A DNA stretch of 64,000 nt. Source: Desulfolinea sp964487745. GTDB taxonomy: Bacteria > Chloroflexota > Anaerolineae > Anaerolineales > Villigracilaceae. The notes below the pieces were generated by a model. That model saw nothing but the letters and a program-made list of their open reading frames with translations, made no database searches and was not told where the DNA came from. The stretch covers positions 1-64,000 of the forward strand of contig CAZASG010000001.1 in the NCBI GenBank assembly GCA_964487745.1, read 5' to 3'. Positions 15,845-24,603 of the stretch are shown piece after piece (position 1 is the first letter of the stretch; each line of letters opens with the position of its first letter). Position numbers and translations under genes: made by a program.

Positions 15845-17458
15845 ATGCCATCTCTCGTTCAGAGCCTTCGCAATCATGATCTGGGTCATCTGCGTATTGT
15901 TGCGCAGCTTTGGGGTATTGAGCTAGATGCCGGTGAACGCAGTGTAGCCCGCGAAGAACTCAGCGAAAAGATGCTCAATGCCGAACTCGCAAGTGAAGTC
16001 ATCGAAGCTTTGGCAGATGAAGCGCACCACGCATTAAATGCTTTGCTCGAAAACCAGGGACGGCTTCCCTGGGCGGCTTTTGAACGTCAATTCGGGTTGG
16101 TGCGCGAGGTCGGCGCTGGCAGACGAGACCGCGAAGCTATCCATCTCAATCCCGTTTCAGCCGCTGAAACTCTTTTTTATCGCGCTCTGCTGGCACGTGC
16201 TTTTTTCGATAGCGAAAACGGGGCACAAGAATTTGCCTATATTCCTGATGACCTTTATAAAACCATTCAGGGTAGAGGCGACAGACCTATCGCCCCTACA
16301 ACACAGGAATATGGTCGCCCCGCTCGCCCGGAGGAACGTGAACATATCTTCCTCGCCAACGACCATCTTCTGGATGACCTGACCACCCATCTCGCCGCCC
16401 TGCGGATCGGATGGCAAGAAGCATCTACGCCGCTGGAAATATCCCCCCGCTTCATACATGACCTTGGGCTTGCGATGCGATTAATTACAGAGACCGGTGG
16501 TATTCAAACGGATACCGTTAAGTCCCATCTCGAAACAGATCGCCCCAAAGCCCTCGCCCAACTCAGGGAGATGTGGCGCATGAGCAAAAAAATCAACGAA
16601 TTACACCAAGTCCCCTCCATCATCTGCGAGGGTGCGTGGACGAATCCTGTGCTGGAGACACGCCAAAAGCTACTCGGCTTCCTTGAAGGGATACCGCGCA
16701 ATAAATGGTGGAGCCTGAAAGCCTTCATCGCCGACATCAAAGAAAAATCTCCCGATTTTCAACGCACCGCCGGGGATTACGACGCCTGGTTCATCCGCCG
16801 TGCCGAAGACGACACTCCCCTGCGTGGCTTTAATCATTGGGACGATGTTGAAAGTGCGTTGATCCGCTATTTCGTCACGGGAGTTTTGCATTGGCTGGGA
16901 TTTGTCGATCTCGCGAAGGCAAAGGAGGACGGAAATTTCAGTGCCTTCCGCGTACGCGAGCATCCTGTGGAAAGCAGTGCTGAAAAAGGGAAAGTCGTCT
17001 CTACATCCAGCGGGCGGGTTAGCGTGGCAAAACTAGCGCCGCGCGTGGCACGTTATCAGTTCTCGCGTTTTTGTGATTGGGAGGAAAGCAAAGATCCTGA
17101 AGAATATCGCTATCAGATCACTCCGACATCGCTAAGACGCGCAAAAGAACAGGGGTTGACACCCACGCATTTAATCGGTCTCCTAAGAAAGTTTGCTTCT
17201 GTGGAAGTCCCGCCTTCGCTGGTGCGCGCACTCCGGCGTTGGGAGGTTAGCGGAACCGAGGCACGGGTGAAGCAGATATCCGTTTTGCGCCTCAGCAAAC
17301 CCGAGGACTTGCGTGCGCTACGCGAGTCGAAAGCCGGTCGATTCTTGGGCGAGGTATTAAGCCCAACAACGGTAGAGATCCCGGCAGATGCATCTCAAAA
17401 GATCATGACTGCCTTGATCGAGATGGGAATTTTCATGGAGGACGAGCGCGAAAAATAG
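15845..17458 (+). CDS. Helicase-associated (XPB/Ssl2-like N-terminal) domain protein
   Basis: A 537-residue protein resembling the helicase-associated domain found with XPB/Ssl2-like helicases. The block STSSGRVSVAKLAPRVARYQ and FCDWEES (about residues 385-420) and the C-terminal winged-helix-like region are its recognisable parts; no helicase motor motifs are present. In many bacteria such proteins are encoded near a separate XPB-like helicase, which is not in this window. It follows the lipid kinase by 5 nt and may be co-transcribed. The role in DNA repair or transcription is inferred from the family only. Confidence 0.72.
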   Translation: MPSLVQSLRNHDLGHLRIVAQLWGIELDAGERSVAREELSEKMLNAELASEVIEALADEAHHALNALLENQGRLPWAAFERQFGLVREVGAGRRDREAIHLNPVSAAETLFYRALLARAFFDSENGAQEFAYIPDDLYKTIQGRGDRPIAPTTQEYGRPARPEEREHIFLANDHLLDDLTTHLAALRIGWQEASTPLEISPRFIHDLGLAMRLITETGGIQTDTVKSHLETDRPKALAQLREMWRMSKKINELHQVPSIICEGAWTNPVLETRQKLLGFLEGIPRNKWWSLKAFIADIKEKSPDFQRTAGDYDAWFIRRAEDDTPLRGFNHWDDVESALIRYFVTGVLHWLGFVDLAKAKEDGNFSAFRVREHPVESSAEKGKVVSTSSGRVSVAKLAPRVARYQFSRFCDWEESKDPEEYRYQITPTSLRRAKEQGLTPTHLIGLLRKFASVEVPPSLVRALRRWEVSGTEARVKQISVLRLSKPEDLRALRESKAGRFLGEVLSPTTVEIPADASQKIMTALIEMGIFMEDEREK

Positions 17459-17502
17459 GGGATTCGTCACCATTTGAAGATGACAGAGAAAAGCGGGGAA
17501 AT

Positions 17503-17511
17503 TGCTATAAT
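17503..17511 (+). promoter_or_regulatory. Extended -10 promoter of kbl
   Basis: TGCTATAAT is an exact extended -10 element (TGnTATAAT) 127 nt upstream of kbl. No good -35 is seen, as is common with extended -10 promoters. The transcript would carry a dispersed palindromic repeat in its leader. Confidence 0.6.
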
Positions 17512-17532
17512 GAAAAGGTCAAATCATAAACA

Positions 17533-17621
17533 TGTCATTGTGAGGAGGGCTGAAGCCCAACGTGGTAATCTCCAAGCAAAGAGGCAGATTGCCAGATTGC
17601 TTTGCTTCGCTCGCAATGACA
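17533..17621. repeat. Dispersed palindromic repeat, copy 2 (complete)
   Basis: An 89-nt element with terminal inverted repeats TGTCATTGTGAGG and CGCTCGCAATGACA. The interior AGCCCAACGTGGTAATCT matches the copy inside the flavoprotein gene at 63317-63396. It lies between the kbl promoter and its ribosome binding site. Confidence 0.85.
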
Positions 17622-17637
17622 GTACAGAGGAGTAAGA

Positions 17638-18816
17638 ATGTCCAAAACTGACTGGATCAAGGAAGAGATCGAGGGGTTGCAAAGTGCAGGGTTGTTCACC
17701 AATATCCGCACGCTTGGCTCGGCGCAGGGCGCCTGGCTGGATGTGGACGGCAAAAAGGTCTTGAATTTCTGTTCAAATAATTATCTGGGCTTGGCAAACC
17801 ACCCTAAAATTGCCGCGGCGGCTAAAGCTGCCATTGATGAATATGGTGTCGGACCGGGCGCCGTGCGCACTATTGCAGGGACAATGGACCTGCATGTGAA
17901 GCTCGAAGAACGCCTGGCTGCCTTCAAAAACGTGGAAGCTGCGGTCACTTTTCAATCAGGCTTCAATGCCAACACGGCGACGATCCCTGCTTTGGTCGGC
18001 AAGGGCGATGTAATCTTCTCTGATCGCCTGAATCATGCCAGCATTATTGACGGCTGCCGTCTCTCAGGGGCAAAGATCAAAGCATATGAACACAACAGCG
18101 CAGAATCACTGGAAGAAATGCTAAAAGAGCATCTACCGGAATATAATCGTGGCCTGGTTGTTACCGACGGTGTCTTTAGCATGGACGGGGACGTAGCTCC
18201 GCTCGATAAACTATATGAAGTCACTCAGAAATATGATGTGCTCCTGATGGTAGACGATGCTCACGGCGAAGGCGTGCTCGGCAATGGCGGGCGCGGGATC
18301 GTGGATCATTTCGGCTTACACGGCAAAGTGGATGTGGAGATCGGAACGATGTCGAAAGCTTTTGGTGTGGTTGGCGGAATCGTGGCCGGGAAACAAGTCA
18401 TCATCGATTGGCTCAAACAGCGCGGACGCCCTTTCCTTTTCTCATCAGCAATGACTGTGCCCGATGCGGCCGCATGTTTGGCAGCTGTTGATCTGCTTGA
18501 AGAATCAACAGCGCTAGTGGACAAACTCTGGGAGAACGGACACTACTTCCAGGCAGAGATGAAGACTCTCGGCTTTGATACCGGCAAGACCGAAACCCCC
18601 ATCACGCCTGTCATTTTAGGTGAAGCGACACTCGCACAAACATTCAGCAAGGAACTTTACGATGCCGGTGTCTTTGGCACTGCCATCGCCTTCCCAACCG
18701 TGCCGCGTGGCACCGCTCGCATCCGCGTGATGATCTCGGCAGCGCACGAAAAAGAAGACCTCAATAAAGGTTTGGAGATTTTCGCCAGTGTTGGAAAGAA
18801 GCTGGGTGTGATCTAG
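17638..18816 (+). CDS. kbl: Glycine C-acetyltransferase (2-amino-3-ketobutyrate CoA ligase)
   Basis: A 392-residue PLP enzyme of the alpha-oxoamine synthase family. It converts 2-amino-3-oxobutyrate plus CoA to glycine and acetyl-CoA in threonine breakdown. Family signatures include FCSNNYLGLANHP (about 43-55), GGRGIVDHFGL, and GTMSKAFGVVGG holding the PLP lysine near residue 240. Kbl fits better than BioF or HemA-type synthases because of length and N-terminus (WIKEEIEGLQSAGLF). No threonine dehydrogenase gene is adjacent. AGGAG lies 7 nt before the ATG, just after the dispersed repeat. Confidence 0.9.
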   Translation: MSKTDWIKEEIEGLQSAGLFTNIRTLGSAQGAWLDVDGKKVLNFCSNNYLGLANHPKIAAAAKAAIDEYGVGPGAVRTIAGTMDLHVKLEERLAAFKNVEAAVTFQSGFNANTATIPALVGKGDVIFSDRLNHASIIDGCRLSGAKIKAYEHNSAESLEEMLKEHLPEYNRGLVVTDGVFSMDGDVAPLDKLYEVTQKYDVLLMVDDAHGEGVLGNGGRGIVDHFGLHGKVDVEIGTMSKAFGVVGGIVAGKQVIIDWLKQRGRPFLFSSAMTVPDAAACLAAVDLLEESTALVDKLWENGHYFQAEMKTLGFDTGKTETPITPVILGEATLAQTFSKELYDAGVFGTAIAFPTVPRGTARIRVMISAAHEKEDLNKGLEIFASVGKKLGVI

Positions 18817-18846
18817 TAAGCTCTTTCATCACAAAGCAATGAGTAG

Positions 18847-18876
18847 GGGCGGATCTTATGTCCGCCCTTTTTCTTT
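18847..18876 (+). terminator. Terminator after kbl
   Basis: Stem GGGCGGA/TCCGCCC with a 7-nt loop followed by TTTTTCTTTG. Confidence 0.88.
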
Positions 18877-18912
18877 GTTTCTGCTCTACAAAAATATGAG
18901 ATAATTCATCCC

Positions 18913-19548
18913 ATGAAATTCACGACTATCTTTTTTGACCTCGACGACACCCTCTATCCACACGAATCCGGGCTTTGGGTCGCAATCAAAGACCGCATCC
19001 AACTTTTTATGCATGAAGTACTCGGCATAGATTGGGAGGAGATACCAGCTATACGCGACCATTACTTTGAAAATTATGGCACAACTCTAAGAGGGATACA
19101 GGCACATTACGATGTCGATGAGCAGAACTACCACAACTATGTGCATCAAGTTGATCTGGGTGAATATATCGCCCCCGACCCTAAGTTGGTTGCCATTCTT
19201 GAGCAGTTGCCGCAACGGAAAATCATCTTCACCAGCGCCGATGCCACCCACGCAGAACGGGTTCTTGCTCACATGCAGATCCGCCATTATTTTGACGAAG
19301 TTCTCGATATTTTCGCGCTCAAACCCCATGCAAAACCCCAGCCTGAAGCCTTTCAACGCGCCTTGGAACTTGTCGGTGAAAATGACCCGCATACATGTGT
19401 CATGATCGACGACCTACCTAAAACCACTCGTGCTGCACGCAACTTCGGGCTTTTCAGCATTCTGAAAGGCAACAAAGGCAATGGTACAGATGCCAACGCC
19501 CTTCTTCACAACTGGCAAGATTTACCCGAAATACTAAATGGAAACTGA
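18913..19548 (+). CDS. HAD pyrimidine 5'-nucleotidase-like phosphatase
   Basis: A 211-residue HAD hydrolase. Motif I FFDLDDTLYP is at residues 7-16, motif II FTSADA near 105, a Lys in the KPHAKP region (motif III), and motif IV MIDDLPKTT near 162. The helical cap and FDLDDTLY start match the SDT1/pyrimidine 5'-nucleotidase branch, which dephosphorylates UMP and CMP. No Shine-Dalgarno sequence is visible. GATAATTC ends about 5 nt before the ATG, so the message may be leaderless. It lies 24 nt before the PII-like/CBS gene. Confidence 0.88.
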   Translation: MKFTTIFFDLDDTLYPHESGLWVAIKDRIQLFMHEVLGIDWEEIPAIRDHYFENYGTTLRGIQAHYDVDEQNYHNYVHQVDLGEYIAPDPKLVAILEQLPQRKIIFTSADATHAERVLAHMQIRHYFDEVLDIFALKPHAKPQPEAFQRALELVGENDPHTCVMIDDLPKTTRAARNFGLFSILKGNKGNGTDANALLHNWQDLPEILNGN

Positions 19549-19572
19549 TCAGTAAAAAAACCGGAGAAAATT

Positions 19573-20457
19573 ATGGCACAAGCACAACTTCTCATGATCA
19601 TTTTGAACGAACCCAAATATCTCCCGGAGATACTCCAAACCTGGCGAGATGTGGGCGTTCCTGGCACCACGATCCTTAACAGCGCAGGTGGACACCGCAC
19701 GCGTAAGCTTTTTAGTCATATCGGCTTAAGTGCGCTGGACAATCTTTTCGACAGAAGCGAAGTCCAAGGAAAAACCCTTATCGCCACCTTTGAGGATGAG
19801 GAACTCCTCGCCAAAGCCATCGGTGAAGCGGAACGTATTGTCGGCGGCTTTGATCGCCCAGACAGTGGCTTATTGATGGTACTGCCCGTCACACAGGCGC
19901 TGGGCATCTACAAGGCTGAGCCCAAAGAAGAAAAAGCCCCGCCTCCCGCCCTCCAGCCGAATTGGGCAGTTTTGCGTGACACCCCCATCGAAGAATTAAA
20001 CGCAAAAATGAATTTAGAGCCTACGATTGTCAAGCTCGATACTCCGCTCAAGGAGATCGCCAGCGCCATGATGCAGCATCCGCGTGTGCATGTCGCCAGC
20101 GTTGTCGCAGAAGATGGTCGTCTGCTGGGCTTGGTACCTTTACGCTCACTGGCGAACTCCCTATTCTTCCACATCCTACCGGAAGAATTTATGAGCGAGA
20201 TCACCGACGTCGAAAAGATGATGGATTTCGCAGGCAGAACACGCCGCCGCACCGCTGAAGACGCCATGAAAGATGCTGTCTGGGTCAAACGCGGCGAAAC
20301 AGCCAAAGATGCCTTCATCCGCATGCATGATAACGATCTTCCCGGTCTGCCCCTCGTTGATGAGCGATATCATGTTATCGGCTATATCAATATGCTCGAA
20401 TTGGTCGGGCTTTTTATGGGCGGAGAGAACAGTAAAGATAACAAGGATAACGCATGA
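19573..20457 (+). CDS. PII-like and CBS-pair regulatory protein
   Basis: A 294-residue soluble protein. Residues 1-115 have the PII-like ferredoxin fold (LLMIILNEPKYLPEILQTWR, VGVPGTTILNSAGGH, ending LLMVLPVTQALGIYK). Two CBS motifs follow (about 145-195 and 230-285; RVHVASVVAEDGRLLGLVP, LPGLPLVDERYHVIGYI). Both parts commonly bind adenine nucleotides, so the protein may sense energy state or a cyclic nucleotide. Its stop overlaps the transporter start by 4 nt (ATGA), implying translational coupling and direct regulation of that transporter, by analogy with SbtB/SbtA and GlnK/AmtB. Confidence 0.82.
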   Translation: MAQAQLLMIILNEPKYLPEILQTWRDVGVPGTTILNSAGGHRTRKLFSHIGLSALDNLFDRSEVQGKTLIATFEDEELLAKAIGEAERIVGGFDRPDSGLLMVLPVTQALGIYKAEPKEEKAPPPALQPNWAVLRDTPIEELNAKMNLEPTIVKLDTPLKEIASAMMQHPRVHVASVVAEDGRLLGLVPLRSLANSLFFHILPEEFMSEITDVEKMMDFAGRTRRRTAEDAMKDAVWVKRGETAKDAFIRMHDNDLPGLPLVDERYHVIGYINMLELVGLFMGGENSKDNKDNA

Positions 20458-21716
20458 ACCACGTTTGGCTCGCAGGCAGTATCTTCTTCTTCACCTTTGC
20501 ATTGATCGTCAGCGAAAAGATCGACCGCACCATCTCCGCCCTACTCGGCGGGCTTTCGATGATCGTCTTCGGGATCGTCTCCCAAGATCAAGCCTTCCAC
20601 TCCGTAGACTGGAACGTGATCTTCCTCCTTGCGGGCATGATGGTGATTGCCAACATTCTCAAAGAGACCGGTCTCTTCCAATGGATCGCTCTGCAAGCCG
20701 TGCGGCTTGGCAAAGGCGACCCGATGCGCATTCTCATCATTCTTTCAATTATCACGGCGATCACATCCGCTCTCCTCGACAACGTCACCATTGTTGTGCT
20801 GATCGCCCCCGTCACACTTTTTATTGCCTCCACGCTTGGCACTAGCCCCGTGCCTTTCCTCATCGCCGAAGTACTCGCATCCAATATTGGGGGTATGGCA
20901 ACCCTCGTTGGCGACCCGCCGAATATCCTCATTGGCAGTGCAGCCAAGATCGACTTTTTGACCTTCCTCGCCAATATGGGGCCTATCGCCTTCGTCATCA
21001 CGATCGTTTTCATCGGCATGATGATGGTCATGTTTAAAAAAGACCTTCAACAAACCAAAGAGGAAGAACTCGATCTCAGTTCTCTGGATACCGCTTCGCT
21101 CATCACGGACCCCGTCCTGTTGCGGAAAGCATTGATCATAATGTTCTTCGTCACCTTCGGATTTCTCGCGCACGGCGCGCTCCACCTTCAACCTGCTACC
21201 ATTGCCCTGACAGGTGCCACCATTTTGATGTTGTGGGGAAACAGCGACCCCCATAAAATGTTCCGCGACATTGAGTGGACAACGCTCTTCTTCTTCATCG
21301 GTCTATTCATCGCTGTGGAAGCCATCGTCGAGATCGGCATCATCGGATCTATCGCCGAGCAGGTACTGGCATTAACAGCCGGTGAAGTGAGCAACGCTTC
21401 CATGCTCCTCATCTGGTTCTCCGCGATCACATCTGGCATTGTCGATAATATCCCTTATACCGCGACCATGATCCCCCTCGTCGAGCAAATGGGACAGGTA
21501 ATGCCTATCAGCGTTTTGTGGTGGTCATTGGCATTGGGTGCCTGTCTTGGCGGAAACCTGACCCTTGTCGGTGCTGCGGCAAACGTCATCGTCGCCAGCC
21601 TCGCCGAAAAAAGTGGACACAAGATCGGCTTTTGGACCTTCTTCAAATACGGTGCATCTGTTACGATGATGTCGCTGACTCTTGCCAGCCTTTATGTCTG
21701 GCTACGGTATCTCTAG
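20454..21716 (+). CDS. ArsB/NhaD-family ion transporter
   Basis: A 420-residue integral membrane protein with about 11-12 hydrophobic helices. Features of the ion transporter (IT) superfamily are present: LDNVTIVVLIAPVT near residue 105, NIGGMATLVGDPPNILIG near 145-162, and the pseudo-repeat SGIVDNIPYTATMIPLV near 325 with GGNLTLVGAAANVI near 363. Members export arsenite or exchange Na+/H+ or carry dicarboxylates; substrate cannot be decided here. It is coupled to the PII-like/CBS gene, which suggests ligand-gated control. A 70-residue membrane gene follows after 11 nt. Confidence 0.88.
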   Translation: MNHVWLAGSIFFFTFALIVSEKIDRTISALLGGLSMIVFGIVSQDQAFHSVDWNVIFLLAGMMVIANILKETGLFQWIALQAVRLGKGDPMRILIILSIITAITSALLDNVTIVVLIAPVTLFIASTLGTSPVPFLIAEVLASNIGGMATLVGDPPNILIGSAAKIDFLTFLANMGPIAFVITIVFIGMMMVMFKKDLQQTKEEELDLSSLDTASLITDPVLLRKALIIMFFVTFGFLAHGALHLQPATIALTGATILMLWGNSDPHKMFRDIEWTTLFFFIGLFIAVEAIVEIGIIGSIAEQVLALTAGEVSNASMLLIWFSAITSGIVDNIPYTATMIPLVEQMGQVMPISVLWWSLALGACLGGNLTLVGAAANVIVASLAEKSGHKIGFWTFFKYGASVTMMSLTLASLYVWLRYL

Positions 21717-21727
21717 TTACTAAAATT

Positions 21728-21940
21728 ATGAATATTTACCTTGTTATTCTCCTTATCCTCGCTATCGTCATCTTTGCGAATCTCGCTATGTTCGGCTTGG
21801 TGCGCAGTTCACGTGGCATGAAATTCGATTGGTTGAACACCACCAAAGATGGTATCAGCAAGCCTTTCAAAAAAGAAGAAGATCAACTCAACGAACTTCG
21901 TCAGCGTGTCGAAGACCTTTCTCAAGCCGACGAGGAATAG
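21728..21940 (+). CDS. Small single-pass membrane protein (70 aa)
   Basis: Residues 3-25 form one transmembrane helix (YLVILLILAIVIFANLAMFG). A basic patch and an acidic coiled-coil-like C-terminus follow (EEDQLNELRQRVEDLSQ). The ATG at 21728 has only a weak ribosome binding site, so it may depend on translation of the transporter gene 11 nt upstream. It could be an accessory subunit of that transporter. No known family is recognised. Confidence 0.65.
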   Translation: MNIYLVILLILAIVIFANLAMFGLVRSSRGMKFDWLNTTKDGISKPFKKEEDQLNELRQRVEDLSQADEE

Positions 21941-22012
21941 ATCAACCTGGCACCCCAAACACATATATTCTTCATATAATTGGGGGCTATGATATTTAGA
22001 TTGTTCTAATCA

Positions 22013-22027
22013 GAGCATGATATGCTC
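22013..22027. promoter_or_regulatory. Palindrome upstream of the CtpA-type protease gene
   Basis: GAGCAT-GAT-ATGCTC, a perfect 6-bp inverted repeat 41 nt before the start codon. It could be an operator, but no regulator can be assigned. Confidence 0.35.
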
Positions 22028-22068
22028 ATTCTGTTTGTAATTATTGCTAAAAATCCTGGGAGTCTCTA

Positions 22069-23322
22069 ATGAATAAAACCCTCCGTTACCTGCTTATTGG
22101 CATTTTTGCTGGAATTCTCGTCATCTCGATCTTTTCGGGTGGTTTCGCAGCTGGCTACTTCATGCAAGAAGCTTTTCCAGCAGACATGCTGACCGAAGTC
22201 GCAGCCCCAACGCCTGCACCGGAAATGGAAGCAGCAACACCAAATGAGCTAGACAGTCTCTTCACACCTTTCTGGGAAGCCTGGCAGATCGTCCACAATA
22301 GCTACGTGGATCAACCTGTAGACGACCTGAAACTTATGCAGGGCGCCATCAGCGGTATGCTCGATTCGCTTGGCGATGAACACACATCCTACATGGATCC
22401 GCACGAATATCAGCAGGCCAACAGCGGTATCGAAGGCTCTTATGAAGGGATCGGTGCCTGGGTTGACACAACCGGTGATTATCTCGCCATCGTTAGCCCC
22501 ATGCCCGGTTCCCCTGCCGAAGAAGCGGGGCTAAAACCCGGCGATCTGGTAATCGCCATTGATGGCGAAGACATGACCGGCATCGACGGTGATCTGGTCA
22601 TCAAAAAAGTGTTGGGGCCCGCCGGAACAACGGTAGAACTCACGGTACATAGAGAAGGTGAATCGGAGCCTCTCATTTTCAAGGTCACGCGCGCTACGAT
22701 CACTGTTCCCAGCGTCGAAGGTGAAATGCTCGAAGACCAGATAGGCTACGTCCATATCTTTACCTTTAGTTCCAATACCACTCCAGAGCTTCGTTCTGCA
22801 ATCCAGGATTTACTGGATGAAGGAGCAGAAGGAATGATCGTCGACTTCCGTAATAACGGCGGCGGCTTGTTAACCACTGCCATCCAGGTTGCCTCCGAAT
22901 TCCTCCCTGAAGGCGAAGTTGTACTCTACGAAAATTATGGCGATGGCAGACAGGATATTCATGAATCCATCGCTGGTGGATTGGCAACGGAAATGCCGAT
23001 CGTGATCCTCATCAATGAAGGCTCCGCCTCTGCCTCAGAAGTGGTCGCTGGTGCCCTTCAAGATCACGAGCGTGGAGAATTGGTCGGTATGACCTCCTAT
23101 GGAAAAGGTTCTGTTCAGAACTGGATCCCGCTCAATAATGACCAGGGTGCAGTCCGCGTTACCATTGCCAAATGGCTGACCCCGAACGAGCGTACCATCC
23201 ATGACATCGGCTTGGCCCCGGATGTGGAAATTGAGATCAGCGACGAAGATATTGCCGCCGAAAACGATACACAATTAGAAAAAGCAATTGAACTATTGCT
23301 CGAGAAAATAAACGCAGAGTAG
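22069..23322 (+). CDS. S41 family C-terminal processing peptidase (CtpA-like)
   Basis: A 417-residue secreted protease. An N-terminal signal anchor (about 7-30) precedes a helical domain with GDEHTSYMDP, a PDZ domain (about 125-205; SPAEEAGLKPGDLVIAIDG) and the S41 catalytic domain. The nucleophile is in the serine cluster EGSASASEVVAGAL near residue 320, and the general-base lysine in TSYGKGSVQ near 345. Such enzymes trim C-termini of exported proteins. TGGGAG lies upstream of the ATG. A short palindrome in the leader may be regulatory. Confidence 0.94.
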   Translation: MNKTLRYLLIGIFAGILVISIFSGGFAAGYFMQEAFPADMLTEVAAPTPAPEMEAATPNELDSLFTPFWEAWQIVHNSYVDQPVDDLKLMQGAISGMLDSLGDEHTSYMDPHEYQQANSGIEGSYEGIGAWVDTTGDYLAIVSPMPGSPAEEAGLKPGDLVIAIDGEDMTGIDGDLVIKKVLGPAGTTVELTVHREGESEPLIFKVTRATITVPSVEGEMLEDQIGYVHIFTFSSNTTPELRSAIQDLLDEGAEGMIVDFRNNGGGLLTTAIQVASEFLPEGEVVLYENYGDGRQDIHESIAGGLATEMPIVILINEGSASASEVVAGALQDHERGELVGMTSYGKGSVQNWIPLNNDQGAVRVTIAKWLTPNERTIHDIGLAPDVEIEISDEDIAAENDTQLEKAIELLLEKINAE

Positions 23323-23388
23323 AACTTTTTCAGCATATTCTGCGTAGATAAAAAAGAAACTTTAGATCATTAGAAGCGGAGTTGAAAA

Positions 23389-23408
23389 GTCCTTCGCTTA
23401 CGATGACA
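23389..23408. repeat. Possible remnant of the dispersed palindromic repeat
   Basis: CCTTCGCTTACGATGACA resembles the right end of the dispersed element (CTTCGCTCGCAATGACA). Only this end is visible, so the call is tentative. Confidence 0.3.
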
Positions 23409-23432
23409 AGACAGAAAAACAGGAGTTCAAAT

Positions 23433-24119
23433 ATGTACTTCTCAGCCTCATACTGGATATATATGCTTCCCGGCATTTTGCTGGTCATGCTCACATCGTG
23501 GTATGTCAAATCCGCCTACCGCAAGTGGAGTAAAGTGCCAGCCCGCAGCCGCATCAACGGTCACGAAGCTGCGCAGCGTCTCATTACACGCGGCGGCCTG
23601 TACGGCGTGCAGATCGAGGGTGTTCGCGGCGAAATGACCGATCACTATGATCCGCGCTCAAAGACCCTGCGTCTATCACAAGGCGTTGCCCAGGGGGCTT
23701 CGGTTGCTTCGCTGGCGATCGCCGCTCATGAACTGGGTCACGCCATGCAGGATGCCGAAGATTATTTCCCCTTGCGGGTACGTGGCGCAATGGTGCCGAT
23801 GGTCAATATCGGCTCCAATCTCGGCTGGATATTGATCATGGCCGGGCTTTTCTTCAACTGGATCAACATCGCTTGGCTGGGTGTGCTCTTCTTTGCAGGC
23901 GGCGCTCTCTTCGCCTTCATGACCCTACCCGTTGAATTTGATGCATCCGCTCGTGCCAAACGTCTTCTCGCTGAGACAGGCATCATCCAAACAGAAGAAG
24001 AACAGCGCGGTGTGAACAACGTGCTTAATGCCGCTGCATTAACCTATGTGGCAGCCCTCGTCACCGCCTTACTACAGGTACTCTATTACGCCAGCCTGCT
24101 GACTGGACGCCGACGATAA
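23433..24119 (+). CDS. Membrane zinc metallopeptidase (YugP/Zn_peptidase_2 family)
   Basis: A 228-residue membrane protein. An N-terminal helix (SYWIYMLPGILLVML) precedes a domain with the zinc motif HELGH (AAHELGHAMQ, about residue 95) and an upstream YDPRSKTLRLSQGV block typical of this family. Two to three more hydrophobic helices follow (VNIGSNLGWILIMAGLFF, VLFFAGGALFAFMTLPVEFDASARA). ATG 23433 follows AGGAG; the in-frame TTG at 23382 lies in repeat-like sequence and is rejected. The physiological substrate is unknown. Single-gene unit with its own terminator. Confidence 0.9.
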   Translation: MYFSASYWIYMLPGILLVMLTSWYVKSAYRKWSKVPARSRINGHEAAQRLITRGGLYGVQIEGVRGEMTDHYDPRSKTLRLSQGVAQGASVASLAIAAHELGHAMQDAEDYFPLRVRGAMVPMVNIGSNLGWILIMAGLFFNWINIAWLGVLFFAGGALFAFMTLPVEFDASARAKRLLAETGIIQTEEEQRGVNNVLNAAALTYVAALVTALLQVLYYASLLTGRRR

Positions 24120-24146
24120 AGCTGCAGGATCATCACGTCAAATTAC

Positions 24147-24178
24147 AGGCCTCTCGTGAAAATCGGGAGGCCTTTTTC
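24147..24178 (+). terminator. Terminator after zinc metallopeptidase gene
   Basis: Stem AGGCCTC/GAGGCCT followed by TTTTTCTTTG. Confidence 0.85.
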
Positions 24179-24246
24179 TTTGCTCCAATATCCTTGTACG
24201 ACAAAAAACTGTATAATCGCTCCATCACACACACCATGGAGCACCC

Positions 24247-24600
24247 ATGAAATTTCAAGATATTCTGCCTGTCGCCATTTCCGTCATCGTGATCATCCTC
24301 GTTGCCATCCTTGAAAAACAAAGCAAGGTCATCGCCGCGATCACGGCCACCATGCCCCTCACGGCAGCCCTCGCGCTGTGGATTGTTTACGCATCATCTG
24401 ACGGAGAAAAAACAGCCACGACACAATTCAGTCTGAGCATGATCTTCGGCTTTATTCCCACATTTTTCTTCATGGTGGCTGCCTGGCTGGCCGCCCGTGC
24501 GGGATGGAAGCTGAGCGGTATTCTAATCGCTGGGTACGGAACGTGGGCTGCCGGTGTCGGGGTTTTATATGCTCTCCGTTCAGCATTGGGGATTGGATAA
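24247..24600 (+). CDS. Four-helix small membrane protein (DUF3147-like)
   Basis: A 117-residue integral membrane protein with four predicted helices (about 5-22, 30-48, 65-85 and 92-114). The pattern LEKQSKVIAAITATMPLTAALALWIVY followed by a short polar loop and two more helices resembles DUF3147; that assignment is from memory and tentative. GGAG precedes the ATG, and TATAAT (24212-24217) is the probable -10. Its stop is 3 nt before the helicase gene start, so the two may be co-transcribed by chance or design. Confidence 0.7.
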   Translation: MKFQDILPVAISVIVIILVAILEKQSKVIAAITATMPLTAALALWIVYASSDGEKTATTQFSLSMIFGFIPTFFFMVAAWLAARAGWKLSGILIAGYGTWAAGVGVLYALRSALGIG

Positions 24601-24603
24601 AGC

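Noticed and set aside
23382..23432. N-terminal extension of the zinc metallopeptidase from a TTG codon
   Set aside because: The extension covers repeat-like DNA, and ATG 23433 has a proper AGGAG at the right distance with a natural membrane-anchor start.
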